Assembly (NCBI GenBank): GCA_023442945.1 | Contig: JAEZWW010000089.1 | Coordinates: forward strand, 1-64,000 | Direction of reading: 5' to 3' | DNA length: 64,000 nucleotides | Source of the DNA: Pseudomonadota bacterium | GTDB lineage: Bacteria; Pseudomonadota; Gammaproteobacteria; Burkholderiales; Burkholderiaceae_C | In this document: piece by piece, positions 25,662 through 33,754 of the stretch | Layout: every line of letters starts with the position of its first letter | How positions within the stretch are numbered: position 1 is the stretch's first letter | The notes under the pieces: generated by a model | The model's input: only the letters and a program-made list of their open reading frames with translations | Told to the model about the DNA's origin: nothing | The model's database searches: none | Position numbers and translations under genes: made by a program

Positions 25662-26366
25662 TCAGACCGCGCGGCGGACCATCAATTCCTTGATCTTGCC
25701 GATCGCCTTGGTGGGGTTCAGGTGCTTGGGGCACACATCCACGCAGTTCATGATCGTGTGGCAACGGAACAGACGGTAGGGGTCTTCCAGGTTGTCCAGG
25801 CGTTCGCCGGTGGCGGTATCGCGGCTGTCGGCGATGAAGCGGTAGGCCTGCAGCAGGCCGGCAGGACCGACGAACTTGTCGGGGTTCCACCAGAAGCTGG
25901 GGCAACTGGTCGAGCAGCTGGCGCACAGAATGCATTCGTACAGGCCGTTCAGCTCTTCGCGCTCCTCAGGCGACTGCAGGCGCTCTTTCTCGGGCGTCGG
26001 CGTGTCGTTGATGAGGTAGGGCTTGATCGAGTTGTACTGCTTGAAGAACTGCGTCATGTCCACGATCAGGTCGCGGATGACGGGCAGGCCGGGCAGGGGG
26101 CGCAGGACGATGGGGTCCTTCAACGTGCGCAGGTTGGTCAGGCAGGCCAGACCGTTCTTGCCGTTGATGTTCATCGCGTCCGAGCCGCACACGCCTTCGC
26201 GGCAGGAGCGGCGGTAGGACAGCGTGGGGTCTTTTTCCTTGAGCTTGATCAGGGCGTCGAGCAGCATGCGCTCGTTGCCTTCCAGCTCGACTTCCACCGT
26301 CTCCATGTACGGCTTGGCATCCTTGTCCGGGTCGTAGCGGTAGATCTTGAAGGTACGTTTTTGCAT
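25662..26366 (-). CDS. sdhB: Succinate dehydrogenase iron-sulfur subunit
   Basis: 234 aa. Three cluster motifs are in order: CREGVCGSDAMN...GLAC for [2Fe-2S], CILCASCSTSCPSFWW for [4Fe-4S] and CHTIMNCVDVCPKHLNP for [3Fe-4S]. It passes electrons from SdhA to quinone. The ATG at 26366 (MQKRTFKIYRYDPD) is the family start; the longer open frame is not. It is 29 bp behind sdhA. Confidence 0.98.
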   Translation of the reverse strand: MQKRTFKIYRYDPDKDAKPYMETVEVELEGNERMLLDALIKLKEKDPTLSYRRSCREGVCGSDAMNINGKNGLACLTNLRTLKDPIVLRPLPGLPVIRDLIVDMTQFFKQYNSIKPYLINDTPTPEKERLQSPEEREELNGLYECILCASCSTSCPSFWWNPDKFVGPAGLLQAYRFIADSRDTATGERLDNLEDPYRLFRCHTIMNCVDVCPKHLNPTKAIGKIKELMVRRAV

Positions 26367-26395
26367 CGTGGATTTCCTTGGAACCGGGCCGGGGC

Positions 26396-28201
26396 TTAGA
26401 ACGTGCGAACCTTGGGCGGCACCGTGTCCACCGTGAGTGGCTGCATGCGCACCGGCTTGTAGCCGAGCTGGTTGCCTTCCGAAAGCCACAGCGTGTGCTT
26501 CATCCATTCGGCGTCGTTGCGGCCGAGCGGCGCGACCGGGTCGTCGGCCGGGCGTTCGTAGTCGAGCACCGTGTGTGCGCCGCGGCATTCGTGGCGGGCG
26601 GCGGCCGAGGTCATGGTGGCCTGGGCGACTTCGATCAGGTTTTCGACTTCCAGCGCTTCCTGGCGCGCCATGTTGAACACGCGGGAATGGTCCTGTAGGC
26701 CCAGGCCCTTGACGCGTTCACGCAGCTCGGCCACTTTGACGACACCTTCGTCCATGCTGGCTTGCGTGCGGAACACGCCAGCGTGTTGCTGCATGGTGGC
26801 GCGGATGTCGTTGGCGATGTGCTGGGCGTATTCGCCGTTGCTGGCCGCTTCCAGGCGGTTCAGGCGCTCCAGCGACTGGTCGGCTGCGTTGGCGGGCAGC
26901 GGTTTGAATGCGCTGTTCTTATGCTGCTCAATGATGTGGTTGCCAGCGGCCTTGCCGAACACCAGCAGGTCGAGCAGCGAGTTGGTGCCCAGACGGTTGG
27001 CGCCGTGCACGCTGACGCAGGAGCATTCGCCGACGGCGTACAGGCCATTCACAGGGACGTTCGGGTCGTCGCCCATGGGCACGACCACCTGACCATTGAT
27101 GTTGGTGGGAATGCCGCCCATCTGGTAGTGGATGGTGGGTACGACCGGGATCGGCTCTTTGGTGATGTCGACGTTGGCGAAGTTGTGGCCAATTTCTTCG
27201 ACCGAAGGCAGACGCTTGTGGATGGTGTCGGCGCCCAGGTGGGTCATGTCCAGCAGGATGTAGTCCTTGTTAGGACCGCAGCCACGGCCTTCCTTGATCT
27301 CCTGGTCCATCGAACGGGACACGAAATCGCGCGGCGCCAGATCCTTCAGCGTCGGCGCATAGCGCTCCATGAAGCGCTCGCCATTGCTGTTGCGCAGGAT
27401 CGCGCCTTCGCCGCGGCAGCCTTCGGTCAGCAGCACGCCCGCGCCGGCCACGCCAGTGGGGTGGAACTGCCAGAACTCCATATCCTGCAGCGGAATGCCC
27501 GAACGGGCGGCCATGCCCAGGCCGTCACCGGTGTTGATGAACGCATTGGTCGAGGCCTGGAAGATGCGGCCGGCGCCGCCGGTGGCCAGCATCACGGTTT
27601 TGGCGTGCAGCACGTAGAAGTCGCCAGTTTCCATCTCGATGGCGGTTACGCCGACCACGTCACCATCGGCGTCGCGGATCAGGTCCAACGCCATCCATTC
27701 AACGAAGAAGGTGGTGTGCGATGCCACGTTCTGCTGGTAGAGCGTGTGCAGCATGGCGTGGCCAGTGCGGTCGGCAGCGGCGCAGGCACGTTGCACGGGC
27801 TTTTCGCCATAGTTCGCCGTGTGACCGCCGAACGGGCGTTGGTAGATGGTGCCGTCCGGGTTGCGATCGAAGGGCATGCCCATGTGCTCAAGGTCGTACA
27901 CGACCTTGGGCGCTTCCCGGCACATGAACTCGATGGCGTCCTGGTCGCCCAGCCAGTCCGAGCCCTTGATGGTGTCGTAGAAGTGGTAGTGCCAGTTGTC
28001 TTCGCTCATGTTGCCGAGCGAGGCGCCAACACCGCCCTGCGCAGCCACGGTGTGCGAGCGGGTCGGGAAAACTTTGGACAGCACGGCGACGTTCAGGCCG
28101 GCACGGGCCAGTTGCAGCGAGGCGCGCATGCCGGAGCCGCCGGCCCCGACGATGACCACGTCAAACTTGCGGACGTTGATCTGATCTTTGGTGTAACTCA
28201 T
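26396..28201 (-). CDS. sdhA: Succinate dehydrogenase flavoprotein subunit
   Basis: 601 aa. The FAD dinucleotide motif VIVGAGGSGMRASLQLA is at about residues 16-32, and the covalent FAD attachment His is in SHTVAAQGGVGASLGN. HPTGVAGAGVLLTEGCRGEGA is the substrate-binding block. It oxidises succinate to fumarate on the cytoplasmic face of the membrane complex. Confidence 0.98.
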   Translation of the reverse strand: MSYTKDQINVRKFDVVIVGAGGSGMRASLQLARAGLNVAVLSKVFPTRSHTVAAQGGVGASLGNMSEDNWHYHFYDTIKGSDWLGDQDAIEFMCREAPKVVYDLEHMGMPFDRNPDGTIYQRPFGGHTANYGEKPVQRACAAADRTGHAMLHTLYQQNVASHTTFFVEWMALDLIRDADGDVVGVTAIEMETGDFYVLHAKTVMLATGGAGRIFQASTNAFINTGDGLGMAARSGIPLQDMEFWQFHPTGVAGAGVLLTEGCRGEGAILRNSNGERFMERYAPTLKDLAPRDFVSRSMDQEIKEGRGCGPNKDYILLDMTHLGADTIHKRLPSVEEIGHNFANVDITKEPIPVVPTIHYQMGGIPTNINGQVVVPMGDDPNVPVNGLYAVGECSCVSVHGANRLGTNSLLDLLVFGKAAGNHIIEQHKNSAFKPLPANAADQSLERLNRLEAASNGEYAQHIANDIRATMQQHAGVFRTQASMDEGVVKVAELRERVKGLGLQDHSRVFNMARQEALEVENLIEVAQATMTSAAARHECRGAHTVLDYERPADDPVAPLGRNDAEWMKHTLWLSEGNQLGYKPVRMQPLTVDTVPPKVRTF

Positions 28202-28247
28202 GGTCGTGGTTCAGTCGTTCTTGTCGTTCAGTACGCAGCGTGCGCGC

Positions 28248-28613
28248 TCACAGGCGCCACAGCACCTGCAGGGCCCAGCCGGCGCAACCCACCAGCCAAA
28301 CGAGGGACAGGATCTGGAGCAGCAGGCGCATGCCGGTCGCGGGGACGTAGTCCATCCAGATGTCGCGAATACCGACCCAGGCGTGCCAGATCAGGGCGAC
28401 GATGACGGAGAAGGTCAGCACCTTCATCCACTGGGGCGAAAAGATGCCTGCCCAGCGGTCGTAGCCCATGGGGCCCTTGCTGAACAGGAACTGCACCAGC
28501 ACGACCACGGTAAACACCGCCATCAGGGCGCCCGTGGCGCGCTGGACCAGCCAGTCGCGCAAGCCATAGTGCGCACCCACCACTGTGCGCTTGGAGCCGT
28601 AGTTCACAGCCAT
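28248..28613 (-). CDS. sdhD: Succinate dehydrogenase membrane anchor subunit
   Basis: 121 aa with three hydrophobic helices. The haem/quinone region is seen as SVIVALIWHAWVGIRDIWMDYV. The start at 28613 (MAVNYGSKRTVVGAHYGLRD) is the family-typical N-terminus; the open frame continues upstream into sdhC in another frame. It lies between sdhC (20 bp) and sdhA (46 bp). Confidence 0.94.
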   Translation of the reverse strand: MAVNYGSKRTVVGAHYGLRDWLVQRATGALMAVFTVVVLVQFLFSKGPMGYDRWAGIFSPQWMKVLTFSVIVALIWHAWVGIRDIWMDYVPATGMRLLLQILSLVWLVGCAGWALQVLWRL

Positions 28614-28633
28614 GTTGATCTCTCCTCGTTGAA

Positions 28634-29068
28634 TCAGTACAGGCCGAACAGCTTGGCGCCCAGCACGACCGTGAGGCCAATGCTCACCACCAGGGTGAAG
28701 ATGGCCGACGTCTTGCCAAATTCCTTGGTCACGGCGGCATGGCTCGTGTCCATCCACAGATGGCGCAGGCCGGCAATAAAGTGGTGCAGGTAGGCCCAGA
28801 TCAGGACCAAAGCCACCAGCTTGACCGCCCAGCCGGGCACAAAACCCAGGCCAGCGGAAAACGCGCTGGTGAACTGGCCGTGGGAGATTTCTGAAGAGAG
28901 CGACTTGTCGAACATCCAGATGATGAACGGCAGGAGCACGAACATGATGGCGCCGCTGACCCGGTGCAGGATCGAGACCAAGCCCGCTGCCGGCAATCGG
29001 TATGTCCGAACGTCGCTGAAAATGTTGATGTTCCGGTACTCGGGTCGGGGTTTGGCGACTTCGCTCAT
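28634..29068 (-). CDS. sdhC: Succinate dehydrogenase cytochrome b556 subunit
   Basis: 144 aa with three membrane helices. RPEYRNINIFSDVRTYRLPAAG at the start, SILHRVSGAIMF (quinone site Ser/Arg) and LRHLWMDTSHA (haem-side segment) identify the family. It is the first gene of sdhCDAB-sdhE-gltA. Its 131-bp upstream region toward the GntR gene holds no copy of the GntR-type operator. Confidence 0.96.
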   Translation of the reverse strand: MSEVAKPRPEYRNINIFSDVRTYRLPAAGLVSILHRVSGAIMFVLLPFIIWMFDKSLSSEISHGQFTSAFSAGLGFVPGWAVKLVALVLIWAYLHHFIAGLRHLWMDTSHAAVTKEFGKTSAIFTLVVSIGLTVVLGAKLFGLY

Positions 29069-29199
29069 GGGCAGACTCTCGTGGAAGAAGTGGCGACGTT
29101 GTAATGGTCGGCGGACAAACCGTTAAATTCTATTGCAATGCAGCAAGTTGGTTGTCGCGGGGCTGACGTAGACCCTTTGCGGGTGCGCCACGGTACAGG

Positions 29200-30021
29200 T
29201 CAACTCAACTGGTTGCGGTAGTGGTGGGTGTCGGTGCGGTAGAGGCCACGGCGCAGCTCCATCGGCACGTCGTTGTACGTGTAGGCGATGCGCTCGACAC
29301 TGAGCAGGGGCGTACCCGGCACCACATCCAGCAGCGCTGCCTGGGCATCGTCGGGCGTCAAGGCGCGGATTTTCTCGTCTGCGCGCACCATCCGGACGCC
29401 AAACTCCGATTCGAACAGCGCGTACATGGGGCCGTGGTACTGCGACAGGCGTTCGGCCGTGAGGCCTTTGAAGGGGCCGCCCGGCAGCCAAAGGTCTTCC
29501 AGGATGGTCGGCACACCCTTGAAGCGCAGCAGCCTTCGCGCTTGCAGAACGGGGTCGCCCGCGCGCAGACCCAACAGGCGCGCGACGTCGGCGCTGGCGC
29601 GTTGGCGCTTGCAGTCGACGAAATCGCGCTGCGCCGGTCCTTCGCTGTCCGAATCGCCCGAATCGGGCACCAACCGCAGGAATCGGTACTGCACCTGCTG
29701 CTCGGCATGCGTGGCGACAAACGTGCCGCGGCCCTGGCGGCGCACCAGCAAGTTGTCGGACGCCAACTCGTCCACCGCTTTGCGAACGGTACCTTGGCTG
29801 ACTTTGAAACGTGCCGCAAGATCAAATTCGCTGGGAATGACCTCGCCGGGTTTCCATTCGCCCTGTTGCAGGCTCTGCAGGATCAAGCCCTTGATTTGCT
29901 GGTACAGCGGGCTGAACGCCGGCGCTTGACCGGCCCAGCTGCCGGTAAGGTCTGGCGCAGCTTGGTCAGGTGGGGTGACTGGAGCGGCGGATGCCATGAA
30001 AGCTGGAGCGGCGGATGCCAT
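29200..30021 (-). CDS. GntR family regulator (HutC/UTRA type)
   Basis: 273 aa. A GntR winged helix lies at about residues 36-104 (SPLYQQIKGLILQSLQQGEW...IPSEFDLAARFKVSQGTVRKAVDELASDNLLVRRQGRGTFV), followed by a UTRA ligand-binding domain. It sits between sdhC and the divergent mdh, with a palindrome TCTTATATAAGA in the mdh-side gap; the same operator recurs before aceA. This suggests control of TCA/glyoxylate genes by a small acid ligand, which is inferred. A 24-bp tandem duplication spans its translation start, giving two equivalent ATG codons (30021 and 29997). Confidence 0.9.
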   Translation of the reverse strand: MASAAPAFMASAAPVTPPDQAAPDLTGSWAGQAPAFSPLYQQIKGLILQSLQQGEWKPGEVIPSEFDLAARFKVSQGTVRKAVDELASDNLLVRRQGRGTFVATHAEQQVQYRFLRLVPDSGDSDSEGPAQRDFVDCKRQRASADVARLLGLRAGDPVLQARRLLRFKGVPTILEDLWLPGGPFKGLTAERLSQYHGPMYALFESEFGVRMVRADEKIRALTPDDAQAALLDVVPGTPLLSVERIAYTYNDVPMELRRGLYRTDTHHYRNQLS

Positions 30022-30026
30022 GAAAG
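29979..30026. repeat. 24-bp perfect tandem duplication at the GntR start
   Basis: Two back-to-back copies of a 24-bp unit (TGGAGCGGCGGATGCCATGA then AAGC) double the start codon and the first eight codons of the GntR gene, giving a MASAAPAFMASAAPV N-terminus. Confidence 0.9.
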
Positions 30027-30064
30027 CGAACGGATGGTTAGCGTACTACGAACCGTCAATGATA

Positions 30065-30076
30065 TCTTATATAAGA
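30065..30076. promoter_or_regulatory. GntR-type operator between regulator and mdh
   Basis: TCTTATATAAGA is a perfect 12-bp palindrome, followed by a half-site ACAAGA at 30078-30083. It is 44 bp upstream of the GntR start and about 150 bp upstream of mdh. It matches the two operators upstream of aceA at 10 of 12 positions or better. Confidence 0.7.
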
Positions 30077-30225
30077 CACAAGACAAATTGACCTCTAAGG
30101 GTTATCGCGGATACACTTGGAAGGTTTTCTCTTGACCGGCTGGGCGAGGTTGCTGTGTCGGGCGCACCGGATGCGCTTGCCGCGGTTCTGGCCGGATCCA
30201 TCACCACTATCGGAGTTATCCAACC

Positions 30226-31212
30226 ATGAGCAAGAAGCCCGTTCGTGTCGCCGTTACTGGCGCAGCTGGTCAGATCGGTTACGCCCTGCTGTTCCGCATC
30301 GCGTCCGGAGAAATGCTGGGCAAGGACCAGCCGGTCATCCTGCAATTGCTTGAAATTCCTGACGAGAAGGCCCAGAAAGCCCTCCAGGGCGTGATCATGG
30401 AGCTGGAAGACTGCGCCTTCCCGCTGCTGGCTGGCATCGTGGCCTCCGGCGACCCGGAAGTGGCCTTCAAAGACGCCGATTACGCGCTGCTGGTCGGTGC
30501 TCGTCCGCGTGGCCCTGGCATGGAGCGCGCCGACCTGCTGGCCGCCAACGCCCAGATCTTCACGGCCCAGGGCAAGGCCCTCGACAAGGTCGCCAGCCGC
30601 AACGTTAAGGTGCTGGTGGTGGGTAACCCCGCCAACACCAACGCCTACATCGCCATGAAGAGCGCGCCCGGCCTGCCGCGCGAGAACTTCACCGCCATGC
30701 TGCGCCTGGACCACAACCGCGCCGCCAGCCAGATCGCTGCCAAGACCGGCGGCAAAGTTGGCGAAATCGAGAAGCTGACCGTGTGGGGCAACCACTCGCC
30801 CACGATGTACGCCGACTACCGTTTTGCCACCATCGGCGGCAAGTCGGTCAAAGACCTGATCAACGACCAGGTGTGGAACGCTGACGTGTTCCTGCCCACC
30901 GTGGGCAAGCGTGGCGCCGCCATCATCGACGCGCGCGGCCTGTCGTCGGCCGCATCGGCCGCCAACGCCGCCATCGATCACATGCGCGACTGGGCCCTGG
31001 GCTCCAACGGCCATTGGGTGACGATGGGTGTGCCTTCCAATGGCGAATACGGCATTCCGAAAGACGTCGTGTTCGGCTTTCCGGTCACGACCGAGAACGG
31101 CAAGTACAAGATTGTCGAGGGTCTGGATATCGACGCCTTCTCGCAAGAGCGCATCAACAAGACCCTGGAAGAGTTGAAGGGCGAGCAGGAAGGCGTCAAG
31201 CATCTGCTCTGA
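30226..31212 (+). CDS. mdh: Malate dehydrogenase
   Basis: 328 aa NAD-dependent enzyme interconverting malate and oxaloacetate. The NAD-binding GAAGQIGYALLFRIASGEM is at residues 10-28, RPRGPGMERADLLAANAQIF is the mobile loop with substrate arginines, and VWGNHSPTMYADYRFA holds the catalytic His. It is divergent from the GntR gene and leads a plus-strand row including a methyltransferase, a CoA-ester lyase and acnB. Confidence 0.97.
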   Translation: MSKKPVRVAVTGAAGQIGYALLFRIASGEMLGKDQPVILQLLEIPDEKAQKALQGVIMELEDCAFPLLAGIVASGDPEVAFKDADYALLVGARPRGPGMERADLLAANAQIFTAQGKALDKVASRNVKVLVVGNPANTNAYIAMKSAPGLPRENFTAMLRLDHNRAASQIAAKTGGKVGEIEKLTVWGNHSPTMYADYRFATIGGKSVKDLINDQVWNADVFLPTVGKRGAAIIDARGLSSAASAANAAIDHMRDWALGSNGHWVTMGVPSNGEYGIPKDVVFGFPVTTENGKYKIVEGLDIDAFSQERINKTLEELKGEQEGVKHLL

Positions 31213-31231
31213 TCCTCTGCGGCCCACCGCC

Positions 31232-32011
31232 ATGCAAGACTGGAACCCCTCGCTCTACCGCCGCTACGAAGGCGAGCGCACGCGCCCGGCCGCTGAGTTG
31301 CTGGCCCGCGTAACGCTGGCCGACGCGCAGCATGTGGTGGACCTGGGGTGCGGGCCGGGCAATTCGACCGAATTGCTCGTGCAGCGCTTTCCGCAGGCGC
31401 AAGTGCTGGGCACCGACAGCTCTGAGGCCATGCTGATCAGCGCGCGTGAGCGCCTGCCGCAAGCCCGGTTTGAGCAGAGCGACATCGCCGCCTGGGTGCC
31501 CGACGTGGCGCCCGACCTGATTTACGCCAACGCCGCCTTGCAGTGGGTGCCAGGCCATGAGGCCTTGTTCCCACGCTTGTTCGCCGCACTGGCCCCGGGC
31601 GGCGTGCTGGCCGTCCAGATGCCGGACAACCGGCAGGAACCCACGCACCGGTTGATGCGCGCCGTCGCCGCCGAAGCGCCCTGGGCCGAGCATATTGGCG
31701 ACACCGACAAGGTCCGCACGCAGCTGCTGGACATTGGGGGCTACTACGACCTGCTGGGTCCGCTGGCCGCGCAGGTGGATGTGTGGCACACCATCTACCA
31801 ACACCCGATGGCTTCCGCCGCGGCCATTGTGGAATGGGTCCGCAGTACGGGCTTGAAGCCGTTTGTCGATCGCCTGCCGGACGATTTGCAGTGCAGTTAT
31901 CTGGCCGAATACGAGCGCCGCGTTGACTTGGCCTATCCGGTCCGTACGGATGGCAAGCGCTTGCTGGCTTTCCCGCGCATGTTCATCGTTGCACAAAAAG
32001 GCAAGGGCTGA
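31232..32011 (+). CDS. tam: Trans-aconitate 2-methyltransferase
   Basis: 259 aa. SAM motif I VVDLGCGPGNSTELL is at about residues 35-49; the N-terminal DWNPSLYRRYEGERTRPAAELLARV and the C-terminal block GGYYDLLGPLAAQVDVWHT are typical of Tam. The enzyme methylates trans-aconitate, a toxic by-product that inhibits aconitase. The neighbourhood with mdh and acnB fits this role. It starts 19 bp behind mdh. Confidence 0.85.
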   Translation: MQDWNPSLYRRYEGERTRPAAELLARVTLADAQHVVDLGCGPGNSTELLVQRFPQAQVLGTDSSEAMLISARERLPQARFEQSDIAAWVPDVAPDLIYANAALQWVPGHEALFPRLFAALAPGGVLAVQMPDNRQEPTHRLMRAVAAEAPWAEHIGDTDKVRTQLLDIGGYYDLLGPLAAQVDVWHTIYQHPMASAAAIVEWVRSTGLKPFVDRLPDDLQCSYLAEYERRVDLAYPVRTDGKRLLAFPRMFIVAQKGKG

Positions 32012-32013
32012 GC

Positions 32014-33003
32014 ATGGCGACCATGACGCGCCCGCATCCGGCCGATGTACTGCTTGGCGCACAGGCGGGGCGCACGCTGCTGCCGGTGTGCGACCACTAC
32101 AGCGGTGTCGAAGCGCGCATGCGCAAGAGCCTGCAATTGCAGTCGGAGTTGGCGCAGGAATTCGGTACCGTGGTGTTTGACGTCACACTGGACTGCGAAG
32201 ACGGCGCGCCCGTGGGCGCTGAAGCCGAGCACGCCCAATTGGTGACCGAGTTAGCGCTGGCGGCACCCGAAGGCGCCCGCGTCGGCGTGCGGGTGCATCC
32301 GGTGGACCATCCGGCGTTTGAGGCTGACGTGGCCCAGATTGTGGGCAAGGCCGGTCACCGGCTGACGCACGTGATGATCCCCAAGACCGAATCGGTCGCC
32401 GATGTGGAGCGGGCCGAACGCGCCATGCTGGCGGCCTATCCGGCGGGCCTGCCTTTGCAGGTGCTGATCGAGTCGCCCAGCGCCGTGCACCGTGCCTTCG
32501 ACATTGCCGCCCATCCGCGGGTGCAGTCGCTCAGCTTTGGTTTGATGGATTTCGTATCGGCACACGCCGGCGCTATTCCGGCCGATGGCATGGGCGTGGC
32601 GGGGCAGTTCAGCCACCCGTTGGTGGTGCGGGCCAAGCTGGCCATTGCGTCGGCCGCGCACGCGTCGGGCAAGGTACCCTCGCACTGCGTGGTGACCGAA
32701 TTCAATAATGCCGAAGCCATGCGCGTGGCCGCGCGGCGCGCGGCGCGCGAATTTGGCTACACCCGCATGTGGAGCATCCACCCCAGCCAGATTCGCCCAA
32801 TCTTGGAAGCCTTTGCCCCGGACGAAAAGGAAATTGAGACGGCCTGCGCGATCCTGCTGGCAGCCGAGCGCCAGGACTGGGCGCCCATCAGCCACGCGGG
32901 CCAGTTGCACGACCGCGCCAGCTACCGGCATTTCTGGCAAATCCTGGAGCGTGCGTATGCCACGGGAGCCCGCTTGACCGCAGAGGTATCGGCATGGTTT
33001 TGA
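32014..33003 (+). CDS. HpcH/HpaI aldolase family CoA-ester lyase
   Basis: 329 aa, starting 2 nt behind the methyltransferase gene. The TIM-barrel family is recognised from FDVTLDCEDGAPVG, RVGVRVHPVDHP, HVMIPKTESVADV, VLIESPSAVHRAFDIA and MWSIHPSQIRPILEAFAP. Such CitE-like proteins cleave malyl-CoA, citramalyl-CoA or related esters. The exact substrate cannot be read off. There are no citrate lyase alpha or gamma genes nearby, so a stand-alone lyase linked to the TCA/glyoxylate block is likely. Confidence 0.85.
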   Translation: MATMTRPHPADVLLGAQAGRTLLPVCDHYSGVEARMRKSLQLQSELAQEFGTVVFDVTLDCEDGAPVGAEAEHAQLVTELALAAPEGARVGVRVHPVDHPAFEADVAQIVGKAGHRLTHVMIPKTESVADVERAERAMLAAYPAGLPLQVLIESPSAVHRAFDIAAHPRVQSLSFGLMDFVSAHAGAIPADGMGVAGQFSHPLVVRAKLAIASAAHASGKVPSHCVVTEFNNAEAMRVAARRAAREFGYTRMWSIHPSQIRPILEAFAPDEKEIETACAILLAAERQDWAPISHAGQLHDRASYRHFWQILERAYATGARLTAEVSAWF

Positions 33004-33060
33004 CCCATCGCCATGGCATCATCCCGCTCTTAACTGTTGTTCTACGGAAGTGATCTCCCC

Positions 33061-33645
33061 ATGAAGCACCTCGCGCTTTCCCTCGTTGCCGTGACCGCGC
33101 TGGCCCTGCCGTTTGGCGCCGTTCAGGCACAGACCGCCACCAAGAACGCACCGGCCAAGAAGCCGGCTGCAAGCGCCAAGAAAGCTCCGGCCAAGAAGAC
33201 GACCGCCAAGAAAACCTCCAAGGGCGTGCCGGCCAAGACCGCCAAGGCCGTCGAATCGGTCACGCCGGTCGAGCCCTTGACCAACCGCCTGACCGAGGCC
33301 GAGTTGGCCATCGCCCAGCGCGTGTACACCGGCCGCATCCAGTGCGAACTGGGCGCCGACATCACCGTGACGCCGGACGAGAAGAACCCGGGCTTCTTCA
33401 ATGTAGCGGCTGGCAAGCAGCGCTACTACATGCACCCCGTGGAAAGCCGCACCGGTGCCATCCGCCTGGAAGACGGCCGCGCCGAAGCCATGATGCTGCA
33501 GCTGGGCAACAAGTCCATGGTCATGAACCAAAAGCTGGGCCAGCGCGTGGCGGACGATTGCCAGACGCCGGAGCAGAAGCAGTTTGCCGCCCAGTTGGAG
33601 AAGAGCGGCGGCCCCGGCTTGCTGGACGGCGCGCCCAAGAAGTAA
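33061..33645 (+). CDS. Exported protein with Lys/Ala-rich linker, unknown function
   Basis: 194 aa. An N-terminal signal peptide (MKHLALSLVAVTALALPFGA, cut after VQAQ) is followed by about 40 residues of KK, AP and AKK repeats resembling a histone H1 tail, then a compact domain of about 110 residues (NRLTEAELAIAQRVYTGRIQCELG...YMHPVESRTGAIRLEDGRA). The linker could bind peptidoglycan, LPS or nucleic acid outside the cytoplasm. It sits between the CoA-ester lyase and acnB genes. Confidence 0.8.
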   Translation: MKHLALSLVAVTALALPFGAVQAQTATKNAPAKKPAASAKKAPAKKTTAKKTSKGVPAKTAKAVESVTPVEPLTNRLTEAELAIAQRVYTGRIQCELGADITVTPDEKNPGFFNVAAGKQRYYMHPVESRTGAIRLEDGRAEAMMLQLGNKSMVMNQKLGQRVADDCQTPEQKQFAAQLEKSGGPGLLDGAPKK

Positions 33646-33692
33646 TTCGGACCACGCCGGCGGCGGTCTGAACGACGGACGCCTCGGCCACC

Positions 33693-33726
33693 GAGGCGGG
33701 GCGCTCTGCGTCCCGCCTCTTTTTTT
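33693..33726 (+). terminator. Intrinsic terminator before acnB
   Basis: Stem GAGGCGGG / CCCGCCTC, 11-nt loop, then seven T. It separates the mdh-led row from acnB. Confidence 0.9.
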
Positions 33727-33754
33727 GCATATTGACTAGCAGGAGAGTAAATCG

